Shown one piece after another: positions 7,917 through 16,800 of a DNA stretch of 64,000 bases (positions within the stretch are counted from its first letter, which is position 1; each line of letters opens with the position of its first letter). Both the position numbers and the translations under genes were made by a program. The notes beneath the pieces were generated by a model that was given only the letters and a program-made list of their open reading frames with translations, was not told where the DNA came from and searched no databases. Source of the stretch: Flavobacterium paronense (GTDB lineage Bacteria > Bacteroidota > Bacteroidia > Flavobacteriales > Flavobacteriaceae); NCBI RefSeq assembly GCF_030409795.1, contig NZ_JAUFQN010000019.1:2480001-2544000 (forward strand), given 5' to 3'.

Positions 7917-7986
7917 AGTTGTTTTTAGAAGTTTAAAAGTATAAAAGTAAGGGTTGAAATGATTTTATTTAAGAAATTTTTAGATA

Positions 7987-8844
7987 TTATCTGTGAACTT
8001 CTATCCTAATTCCGTCTTTTCCATCACCACGTTGGCTATTCATGAGCTCCATTTGCTTCTGTACAAGACTTTCATATTCAGATTTCGTCACTTTCTTTCC
8101 AGTTTTTGGCACTTTAATAATCAGTTTGTCTTTTGGATTCAAAATTAGTTTTGAGCATAAAACCACTGTCTTATCAAAACTAGCTTCCAAAATTAATCCG
8201 GGTAATCCCCAATATTCTCCCGGACCATTACTTATTGGTATTTCCGGAGTATACCAAACCGAGATTAGTTGTTCTTTAGGCTCATCCATCATTAAAAACT
8301 GTGTTTTACTATCGGTCTGTTTGTTTTTAAAGTTGGCGTATTCCTCTTTTTCTTTTTCAGAAACAGGAATCGTATAAGTTGCTTTATAACAGGTGTATTC
8401 GCCAATCTTCTTCGACTCGCCTTCAATTTTCCATTGGTAGGTTGAAAGCGAATCGGTGATTAAAAATTCTTTTCCGAAAAATTCTTCTTCGGTAATCGAG
8501 ACTTTATCCTTTATGTTTTTATAGATTTTGCCATCATTCGAATTCTCCATTTTTATCATCATTCCACCAGCTGATGGCTCCGGAGCGTCTAATTTTTGTT
8601 CTTCTTCATAAACTGATTCTGATTTATTAAAAGTGAGGATATATTCTTTTTCAAATTCTTTTTTCATGCTCTCCATAAATTTCTGTTTCATTTCTTCTGT
8701 CATGCTTGAACTTTCTATTTTTAAAGAACCATCCATATTGGTTTTGGATTTATAAAAAGCCTGACCTTGAAAATTTTGTGCTTTAGAAACACTTACGGCT
8801 AATAGCAATACAGCTAACGTTACTTTGGTTATAATCTTAATCAT
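7987..8844 (-). CDS. GLPGLI family protein (first copy)
   Basis: A 285-residue exported protein of unknown function. It has a signal peptide (about residues 1-22, ending VSKAQ) and the family signature EYWGLPGLILE near residue 210. It shares with the second copy at 11246 the pattern YKSKT, FNKSESVYEEEQKLDAPE, the EFLITDSL segment and a charged C-terminus rich in Lys and Met. GLPGLI proteins are found only in Bacteroidota envelopes as far as I know. Placement next to a barrel and a two-component system suggests a periplasmic or surface role. No catalytic residues are evident. Confidence 0.88.
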   Translation of the reverse strand: MIKIITKVTLAVLLLAVSVSKAQNFQGQAFYKSKTNMDGSLKIESSSMTEEMKQKFMESMKKEFEKEYILTFNKSESVYEEEQKLDAPEPSAGGMMIKMENSNDGKIYKNIKDKVSITEEEFFGKEFLITDSLSTYQWKIEGESKKIGEYTCYKATYTIPVSEKEKEEYANFKNKQTDSKTQFLMMDEPKEQLISVWYTPEIPISNGPGEYWGLPGLILEASFDKTVVLCSKLILNPKDKLIIKVPKTGKKVTKSEYESLVQKQMELMNSQRGDGKDGIRIEVHR

Positions 8845-8900
8845 GATGTTATAATTTTAAATTGATGTTACAAATGAAAAAATAAATAAACTCATTTTGG

Positions 8901-8926
8901 GTTAACTAAAGTTAACGTTTGTTAAC
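8901..8926. promoter_or_regulatory. three phased GTTAAC boxes (likely response-regulator operator)
   Basis: The palindromic hexamer GTTAAC occurs at 8901, 8911 and 8921, exactly one helical turn apart. Such phasing is typical of OmpR-type regulator sites. The boxes lie about 24-27 bases from the -7-like boxes on both sides (8870-8877 minus, 8953-8960 plus), roughly where weak -33 boxes would be. Regulation of both divergent transcripts by the neighbouring response regulator is inferred. Confidence 0.6.
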
Positions 8927-8952
8927 GGTGTTTTTTTGATTTCTTTTGTTAG

Positions 8953-8960
8953 TACTTTTG
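8953..8960 (+). promoter_or_regulatory. -7 box of the two-component operon
   Basis: TACTTTTG is a perfect TAnnTTTG match, with no good -33 TTTG at the usual distance. It ends five bases before the kinase ATG, so the mRNA may be nearly leaderless. Confidence 0.5.
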
Positions 8961-8964
8961 ATTT

Positions 8965-10569
8965 ATGAAAAGAAAAAATAATGCTTATTTAATTCTCTTT
9001 ATCACATTGACTATTGTTGCCACAATAGGGCTACAAGTATATTGGAATATCAAAAACTATAAAGAAAATAAGGCGCGATTAATTAATGAAGTGCAAATAG
9101 CCTTAGACAACAGCATTGAATATTACTATGTAGAAGATGTTAAAAATGATTTTGTGGCTTATGTGAACAATAATAAATCGATCAAATCTGATGATTTTTT
9201 TAAATCACTTGAAAAAGATTCCATCTTCAAAAAGCAGTTTAACAAAACAAAGAAGAAATGTATCCAAAAGGACAGTATCAAAACCTCAACTATCATTCAG
9301 TACAAAGTAAGTTCTACTGATAAAAAAAGCTCATTTAATCAAAAAGCGAGTCTAGATTCCATCCGGAAACAAATAGCCCTTTTTAACAAAACAGATACCC
9401 TACACACCAAAAGCAAAATTCACATTGCAACTCCAAAAGTGTCTCTTTCTAAAATAAATCCCGAAAAAATAACATCGCTAACTGTTTTCACCGGAAAAAA
9501 AGCTGTCGACAGTATTTCTAAAATCAAGGATTTGGCTAATAGAATCATCATTTCGATGGTGAGAGATTCTATCGATTTTAAAAAGCTAAATGCCCATTTA
9601 AAAAAGGAATTGACTCGAAAAAACATCAACATCCTGTATGCTTTTAATCAATATAAATCGGATTCCTTATTTGATACATTTGGGTTACAGAAAAAAGCCG
9701 AATTGCCTTTGAAAACCATTTCAAAATCTACTTACCTTCCTTCCGGACAGAAATTGGAATTAGCTTTTTCAAACCCTATGTTGACTATAGTAAAAAGAAG
9801 CATGACAGAGATACTATTATCCCTTTTGTTGTCGTTATCCATAATCAGTTGTTTGTTGTACTTACTTCGAACCATTAATAGACAGAAAAAAATTGACGAA
9901 ATAAAAAATGATTTAATCAGTAATATTACACACGAATTTAAAACACCAATCACAACTATTAGTACTGCTATAGAAGGAATTAAAAGCTTTAACGCTGAAA
10001 ACGATGTGGAAAAAACGAACCGTTATTTAGCTATATCCGGAAATCAATTGAAAAAACTGGAAGTTATGGTGGAACGATTACTCGAGACCGCATCGCTTGA
10101 GACGGATCAGTTAATGCTTAAAAAGGAAAAAACCGATTTGCTTCCAATACTGACTAGCTGTATCGAAAAGCAACAAATCAATGTTCCTGAAAAGACCATC
10201 TTATTTGAATCTGATTACCCTGAGGTTTTTGTTGCTATTGATTCTTTTCATATCGAAAATGCCATATCCAATTTAATTGACAATGCTGTAAAATATGGCG
10301 GGAATCATATTAAAGTGAGATTAACATCTGATAAAAAAAGCATAAGTATTTTAATTGAAGACAACGGAATTGGAATTGACAAAAGTTTGCGTGAAAAGAT
10401 TTTTGAAAAATTTTATCGTATCCCGAAAGGCAATATTCACGATGTAAAAGGTTTTGGAATTGGATTATATTACTCGAAAAAAATAATTGAAAAACACGGC
10501 GGTTCGATTGAATTACTATCCAATGCTGCACCAACAATATTTAAAATAACACTTCCTAATGAATACTAA
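8965..10569 (+). CDS. sensor histidine kinase
   Basis: A 534-residue membrane kinase that should phosphorylate the response regulator encoded next to it. It has one N-terminal membrane helix (about residues 8-26), a roughly 250-residue periplasmic sensor region without a domain I recognise, and a second helix (about 277-300). A HisKA dimerisation domain follows with the phospho-acceptor His323 in NITHEFKTP. The HATPase domain shows DNAVKYGG, IEDNGIGID and the G2 box GFGIGLYY. The sensor region is rich in Lys and Ser and has no visible Cys or His cluster. The 3' end overlaps the regulator by 11 bases. The signal is unknown. Confidence 0.92.
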   Translation: MKRKNNAYLILFITLTIVATIGLQVYWNIKNYKENKARLINEVQIALDNSIEYYYVEDVKNDFVAYVNNNKSIKSDDFFKSLEKDSIFKKQFNKTKKKCIQKDSIKTSTIIQYKVSSTDKKSSFNQKASLDSIRKQIALFNKTDTLHTKSKIHIATPKVSLSKINPEKITSLTVFTGKKAVDSISKIKDLANRIIISMVRDSIDFKKLNAHLKKELTRKNINILYAFNQYKSDSLFDTFGLQKKAELPLKTISKSTYLPSGQKLELAFSNPMLTIVKRSMTEILLSLLLSLSIISCLLYLLRTINRQKKIDEIKNDLISNITHEFKTPITTISTAIEGIKSFNAENDVEKTNRYLAISGNQLKKLEVMVERLLETASLETDQLMLKKEKTDLLPILTSCIEKQQINVPEKTILFESDYPEVFVAIDSFHIENAISNLIDNAVKYGGNHIKVRLTSDKKSISILIEDNGIGIDKSLREKIFEKFYRIPKGNIHDVKGFGIGLYYSKKIIEKHGGSIELLSNAAPTIFKITLPNEY

Positions 10570-11239
10570 GATAAAAGTTCTTTTGGCAGAAGACGAACTG
10601 GCTTTAGCACAAATCATAAAGGAAAGTCTGGAGACCCGAAACTTTGATGTATTGCATTGCAAAAATGGTCAGGAAGCTTTTGATGTATACATCAAAGAAA
10701 ATCCGGATATTTTGGTTCTTGATGTGATGATGCCTATTAAAGATGGTTTTTCGGTAGCTAAAGATGTTCGAAAAGTAAACAAAAGTGTACCCATCCTTTT
10801 TCTAACGGCTAAATCACAAACCCAAGATGTTGTTGAAGGATTTTCGGTTGGCGGAAACGATTATCTTAAAAAACCCTTCAGTATGGAAGAACTAATTGTT
10901 AGAATTCATTCCCTTTTAGGAAGAATTATTTCTAAAAACATTGACGAAGCAGTTAGCGTTGGAATGTATTTATTCCATCCCATAAAGCAAACACTCGTTT
11001 TTGATGACAAAACTGAAAACCTAACACACCGGGAAGCTGCATTGCTTCATTTACTACTAGAAAATAAAAATGAAATCATTGAACGCGCGGTAATTCTGAA
11101 AAAAATATGGGGCGATACCGACTTCTTTTCCGGAAGAAGTATGGATGTTTTCATTACCAAATTACGAAAAAAATTAAGCCTTGATGCTGCTGTTCAAATT
11201 ATAAACATCAGAAGTCAAGGCTATAAACTTATTTGTTAG
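10559..11239 (+). CDS. OmpR/PhoB-type response regulator
   Basis: DNA-binding partner of the adjacent kinase, 226 residues. The receiver domain has the acidic pair Glu11-Asp12, phospho-acceptor Asp55 in LVLDVMMP and Lys105 in LKKPF. The C-terminal winged helix (about 130-226) has the family pattern LTHREAALLHLLLEN and SMDVFITKLRKKL. OmpR-type regulators usually bind direct repeats one or two turns apart, which fits the three GTTAAC boxes upstream of its own operon. The gene ends 6 bases before the convergent second GLPGLI gene. Confidence 0.93.
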   Translation: MNTKIKVLLAEDELALAQIIKESLETRNFDVLHCKNGQEAFDVYIKENPDILVLDVMMPIKDGFSVAKDVRKVNKSVPILFLTAKSQTQDVVEGFSVGGNDYLKKPFSMEELIVRIHSLLGRIISKNIDEAVSVGMYLFHPIKQTLVFDDKTENLTHREAALLHLLLENKNEIIERAVILKKIWGDTDFFSGRSMDVFITKLRKKLSLDAAVQIINIRSQGYKLIC

Positions 11240-11245
11240 ATAAAA

Positions 11246-12151
11246 TCAATGTCCCATTCTAATTGGCATTCTGTTTCCGTCTCCCCTTTGTCCATCATAC
11301 ATTTCACGCATTTCCTGCATTTTCTTCACAACAGTTTCATCATATTCTTTTTGGGAGATTACTTTTCCTTTCGTTGACGCTTTTATTTCGGCTTTATCTT
11401 TGGAGTTCAATACAATTTTCGAACACAGTATAACCGTTTTTCCATCGTTTACTTCAAGAATTAAACCCGGTAAACCCCAATAACTTTCCGGTCCCTGATT
11501 CACTGGAATTTCAGGAGTATACCATGCGGTTATGGTGATTTCTTTAGGTAAATCGAAGTCGTCCATAAAGTTGGTTTTCTTCTCTTTATTGTCTTTTTTT
11601 TCCTCTCCTTCTTTTGCTTCTTCTTGTTTTTTAGGTCTGAAATTTCTAAAATCCGATTGGCTAACTGGTCGAACTGCAGTAGCTTTAAAACAATTATAAC
11701 CGCCAATCATTTTGGTTTCTGATTCCATTTTCCAACTTAATTTTGGCAATGAATCTTTTACTAAAAATTCTTTACCCATAAACTCTTTGTCAACGGTATA
11801 ACTTTTGTCTTTTACATTTTTATAGTAGGTTCCGCCACCACCCATCATAGAGCTCATCATTCGCATTCCGCCTTGTTGTCCTTGTCCCGGAGCGTCAAGT
11901 TTTTCCTCCTCTTTGTAGATGGAAGCCGATTTGTCAAAATTAAGAATGAATGTTTTCTCGAACATTTTCTTCATTCGCTCTTCAATCATTTTCTGCATTT
12001 CAGGCGTAATTTCTTTATTGCCTTCAAAACGGGATTTGAAATCGGAAGTACTGGTTTTAGATTCATAAACCGCCATTCCCTGAAAATCTTTTTGAGCATT
12101 TGAGGTAATATAGGCTAAAAAGAATAATGTAGTTACTATAAACTTTCTCAT
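11246..12151 (-). CDS. GLPGLI family protein (second copy)
   Basis: Paralogue of the protein at 7987. I place the start at the internal ATG (12151), giving 301 residues, because MRKFIVTTLFFLAYITSNAQ is a clean signal peptide; an upstream ATG at 12172 adds seven residues. The signature SYWGLPGLILEV is present. A Met/Gly-rich loop (QGGMRMMSSMMGGGG) and a Lys/Glu-rich insert (KEEKK region) distinguish it from the first copy. The C-terminus ends MPIRMGH. The Met-rich stretch could bind soft metals, but that is speculation. It faces the two-component genes tail to tail. Confidence 0.87.
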   Translation of the reverse strand: MRKFIVTTLFFLAYITSNAQKDFQGMAVYESKTSTSDFKSRFEGNKEITPEMQKMIEERMKKMFEKTFILNFDKSASIYKEEEKLDAPGQGQQGGMRMMSSMMGGGGTYYKNVKDKSYTVDKEFMGKEFLVKDSLPKLSWKMESETKMIGGYNCFKATAVRPVSQSDFRNFRPKKQEEAKEGEEKKDNKEKKTNFMDDFDLPKEITITAWYTPEIPVNQGPESYWGLPGLILEVNDGKTVILCSKIVLNSKDKAEIKASTKGKVISQKEYDETVVKKMQEMREMYDGQRGDGNRMPIRMGH

Positions 12152-12271
12152 TTTTTTATTTTTAAAGAACAAATATGCTAAATGATATTCATTTCTGTTA
12201 CAAATGTTTTGTTAAAATATCTTTTTTGAACACGTTGAAATTAATTTGCTTTGCTGTAAATTAGCACTATT

Positions 12272-13063
12272 ATGAAAAAGACAATTTATTTCCTTTTACT
12301 ATTGAGCTTTACGTTTGGTTTTTGTCAAAATCAAAAGCTAAAAACTACCGCAATGGAGACAAAAGAACTGGAAGACAAGATCTACATTGGTTTTGATGGA
12401 CTCGGCAATAACTATTACATCAAGGATAATGTATTCACTAAGCAAAACGAGAATCAAAAATGGGAGTATAAAAATGTGCCTCTAGGAAAAATAACGGCTG
12501 TTGATTATGTCAATCCACTTAAAATAGTAGTTTTCTACGAAGATTTTAATACTATCATTACCCTGGATAATCAGCTTAACGAGATTCAGAAGCTCAATCT
12601 TTTTGATATTGATAATAGCATTTTTGCTTCAAAAATTGGCATGGCTTCACAAAATCAATTTTGGATTTACAATGCGTTGACCCAACAAATTATGCTGTTT
12701 GATTATTTGAAAAACACCTTCAAAAACATTGGAAATCCCATACAGGAAAGTATAAAATATACCCAATCTGATTTCAATAATTTTTATTGGATAGATGAAA
12801 TCAACAATTGGTATGCTATTGATATTTTTGGTAAAGTAACGCTGTTGGCCAATATTCCGCCTTTTGAAAAAATACAAATCATTGATAATGAAAAACTCCT
12901 GTTTTCCAGTGAAAACATTCTCTACTGTCTGAACAACAAAATAAAAACGATTTACGAAATAGAAATTGTTGAGAAATCGTTTCAAAATTATTATTACAAA
13001 GACCAAATTTTGGCTATTTTTACCAACCAGGAAATTAAGAATTATAAAATAAAATTACCATAA
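12272..13063 (+). CDS. exported protein of unknown function
   Basis: A 263-residue protein with a signal peptide (MKKTIYFLLLLSFTFGFCQ) and no domain I can name. The mature part has repeating short strands with WxY and GxxY motifs, such as NQFWIYNALTQQIMLFDY. It may be a small beta-propeller. Cys18 lies at the end of the hydrophobic stretch, so lipidation is possible, but the sequence is not a classical lipobox. Its stop codon overlaps the next start (TAATG), so it is co-transcribed with the deoxynucleoside kinase, as a pair of unrelated products. Confidence 0.8.
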   Translation: MKKTIYFLLLLSFTFGFCQNQKLKTTAMETKELEDKIYIGFDGLGNNYYIKDNVFTKQNENQKWEYKNVPLGKITAVDYVNPLKIVVFYEDFNTIITLDNQLNEIQKLNLFDIDNSIFASKIGMASQNQFWIYNALTQQIMLFDYLKNTFKNIGNPIQESIKYTQSDFNNFYWIDEINNWYAIDIFGKVTLLANIPPFEKIQIIDNEKLLFSSENILYCLNNKIKTIYEIEIVEKSFQNYYYKDQILAIFTNQEIKNYKIKLP

Positions 13064-13677
13064 TGCACATAGCAGTAGCAGGAAACATCGGAGCAGGAAA
13101 GACAACGTTAACTCGATTTTTAGCCAAACAATTTAAATGGGAACCTCATTTTGAAGACGTTGTTGACAATCCATATTTAGATGATTTTTATCACCAAATG
13201 GAACGCTGGAGTTTCAACTTACAGATTTACTTCTTAAATTCCCGTTTTCGTCAAGTGCTTCAAATTCGTGAAAGCGGCAAAAACATTATTCAGGACCGAA
13301 CGATTTATGAAGATGCTCATATATTTGCACCCAATTTACACGCGATGGGTTTGATGACCAATCGTGATTTTGAAAATTATTCTGACCTTTTTCAACTGAT
13401 GGAAGGATTGGTAGGTGCCCCGGATTTGTTGATTTATTTAAGAAGTTCTATTCCTAATTTGGTGTCCCAAATCCACAAACGTGGACGTGATTATGAAAAC
13501 ACGATTTCGATTGACTATCTAAGTCGCCTAAATGAGCGTTATGAAGCCTGGATTCACACGTATGATAAAGGAAAATTACTAATCATTGATGTTGATAATA
13601 TTGATTTTGTGAATAATCCTGAAGATTTAGGAGATATTATCAATAGAATAAACGCTGAGATAAACGGTTTGTTTTAA
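13063..13677 (+). CDS. deoxynucleoside kinase
   Basis: Phosphorylates deoxynucleosides in nucleotide salvage. The 204-residue length and layout match the dGK/dAK/dCK family. The P-loop AGNIGAGKTT lies at residues 6-15. The motif QDRTIYEDAHIF near 83-94 contains the DR pair, and the LID segment KRGRDYENTI is near 140-149. Substrate preference cannot be read from the sequence. The start overlaps the preceding stop by one base. An intrinsic terminator follows at 13700. Confidence 0.92.
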   Translation: MHIAVAGNIGAGKTTLTRFLAKQFKWEPHFEDVVDNPYLDDFYHQMERWSFNLQIYFLNSRFRQVLQIRESGKNIIQDRTIYEDAHIFAPNLHAMGLMTNRDFENYSDLFQLMEGLVGAPDLLIYLRSSIPNLVSQIHKRGRDYENTISIDYLSRLNERYEAWIHTYDKGKLLIIDVDNIDFVNNPEDLGDIINRINAEINGLF

Positions 13678-13699
13678 ATACTACTACTTAAAATATAAG

Positions 13700-13732
13700 C
13701 CCTGTTTCGTTCATAACGAGACAGGGTTTTTT
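13700..13732 (+). terminator. terminator after the deoxynucleoside kinase
   Basis: A 12-bp stem (13700-13711 with 13715-13726, one G-U pair) has a 3-base loop and is followed by six Ts. Confidence 0.88.
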
Positions 13733-13876
13733 GTTTGTTAATCGTTAATAACCTCAAAAACAACGATAAATTTAGTTAGTAATTAAAATTAATAGCTATT
13801 TTTAACGCGATGGTTTTAATCATAAGTACTAATTTTAAACATTTAAAGTCAATATAATCACCCCAAAAAATACCAA

Positions 13877-16800
13877 ATGAAGAAAATTTACTCTATTAAG
13901 AATTGCGTTTTAGTATCGTTTTTACTACTGCTTACAATAAACGTTTCACTCCTTGCACAATCAAAAACCGGAAAAGGTGCACAAAATACTAATTTTTCCA
14001 AAAGGGTTACATCTAAAAATATAGCTAGAAACAGTAATTCAACACGAAGTGTATTAGCCACCGACGTAATAACAGCTTGTAATAGTTATACTTGGCCTGT
14101 AAATGGCTTAACATACAACATTAGTGGTATCTACACCGATGGAGGAGGAATCACTCAACTTTTTAATGATCAAACGGCATGGGATACTTCTGCTGCTACT
14201 TATGGAGCGACCGTTGCTTTCAATAGTTTGTCCGGGATTCCAGCTGCTACTACTATTACCCTAACTATAGGGTCAACAAGCGTAACTTTGTCTGCACCAA
14301 GCGGCATGTATTCCAGCGGCACTTTTGTAGGGGTAAACAATCCGGGCGAAACCATAACGATGACTTTTAGTCCATCCATATATGGTGTTGCAGGGAATTA
14401 TTTTCTTACTAATATTGCTGACAATGTTGTCAATGGGAACGTTAAAGCGACCTATTCCGATGGCGCAATCGACGATAGAACTGTAACTACTGATACGGAA
14501 ACTTTTGGCTATTTTTCGACGACTCCTTTAACTAGTGTCGTTTTAACAACTACGGATACTAACCGATATATTTCCTTAAAAAATATAAGTATTGCCACTA
14601 ATCCTGCTTCTGCCAATACCTTAGACTTAACCATAAATCAAGCCGTTACACCAGCATTTACGGCTATTGATCCTATTTGCGACGGAGATACATTGGCTCC
14701 ATTACCAACAACATCAAATAATGGTATTATAGGAGTATGGACACCAGCTTTGGATAATACCACTACAACAACGTACACTTTTACTCCGGATACCGGACAA
14801 TGTGCCACTGTACTAACAAAAACAATAACCGTTAATCCGATTGTATCTAGTTCAACAAACGTGACTGCATGTAATAGCTATACTTGGCCTGTTACCGGAA
14901 CAACTTATACAACAAGTGGTAGTTATTCGACTTATGTGACTATTCCAGACAGTCAGGTAATTGATGATTTGGCTTTATGGAATGAACATGCTGCGTCCTA
15001 TAATGCAACAGTAATTTCAAATACTTTAAGTGGTATAAATGCAACTAACCCAACAAATATAACATACGGGCCAGTTACTGTGAGTATGTCAGCTCCAGGA
15101 GGGATGTACTCTAGTGGTGATTTTTTAGGAACTGGAAATGCAAACAATCCGTTAACCATTACTTTTAATCCACCTGTTTATGGTGTTTCCGGAAATTATT
15201 TTACAAGCGATTTTACTGATGCTGTTATCTCAGGAAATATTACAGTTAACTATTCAAATGGAACGGTACAAAGTAGAACAGTGACAACAGATACTGATAG
15301 TTTTGGCTATTTTGATTCTAATTACATCAGTAGCATCGTCATCAGTTCTACAACTACTGTCCCTAACCATTATGTATCCATAAAAAATTTAAGCATTGCT
15401 GCCAATCCGAGTACTTGCAGTACCGAAACCTTAAATTTAACTATTAACACTTTGCCTCCTCCTGGAAATACTTTGGCAACTGCGATTGATGTAACAGCAA
15501 CAAATTATACAACTACAGGAAATAATTTAGCTATAAATTGCTATACAGATACCGTTGGAGATACCTCTCCTGATGTTTGGTACAAAGTGGCTTTAAGTCC
15601 ATGTGCGTTAACTTTAAGCACAAATACTTGTACTAACTCCGATTTTGATACTATCCTAAGAATATTTAAAGAAGATGGAACTACAGAAATTGGATTCAGT
15701 GATGATGATTGTGGTTCTACTTTTCAATCATCAATAAGTGACGTAGATGTTTCCGCAGAAGATATTGTTTATGTTTTAGTTGAAGGCTATGTAGGCTTGA
15801 ATCGTGATCAGGGAAACTATGGTTTGGAGATATTACAAACATTAGCAACTCAAGTAACTCCAACCTTTACAGCAGTAGCGGATATTTGTAATGGTGATAC
15901 TTTATTAGCACTACCGACAACATCGAACAATGGAATTCCTGGTACTTGGTCACCAGCTTTAGATAATACTGATACAACAACCTATTTTTTTACACCAGAT
16001 GCTAGTCAATGTGCAACAACGACTTCATTGACTATTGTTGTAAATCCTTTGACAACTAACGGAAGTGTTACTACTTCCATTTGTGATGGCGATTCCTATA
16101 CTTGGCCAGCAAACGGAGTAACATATACTACGGCACAATCAGGCGTTACTGTAGTTAACGGATGTAATACCGCTACTTTGAACTTGTCGATTACGCCTTT
16201 AACAACTATCGGAAGTGTTACTACTTCCATTTGTGATGGGGATTCCTATACTTGGCCAGCAAACGGAGTTACATATACTACGGCACAATCAGGCGTTACT
16301 GTAGTTAACGGATGTAATACCGCTACTTTGAACTTGTCGATTACGCCTTTAACAACTATCGGAAGTGTTACTACTTCCATTTGTGATGGGGATTCATACA
16401 CTTGGCCTGCAAACGGAGTAACATATACTACGGCACAATCAGGTGTTACTGTAATTACCGGTTGTAATACAGCTACTTTGAATTTATCGATTACGCCTTT
16501 AACAACTAACGGAAGCGTTACTACTGCTATTTGTGATGGTGATTCCTATACTTGGCCAGCAAACGGAGTTACATATACTACGGCGCAAACTGTTACGGTA
16601 GTTACCGGTTGTAATACCGCTACTTTGAATTTGTCAATTACACCTTTAACAACTAACGGAAGTGTTACTACTTCTATTTGTGATGGAGATTCATACACTT
16701 GGCCAGCAAACGGAGTTACATATACTACGGCGCAAACTGTTACGGTAGTTACCGGTTGTAATACAGCTACTTTGAATTTGTCAATTACACCTTTAACAAC

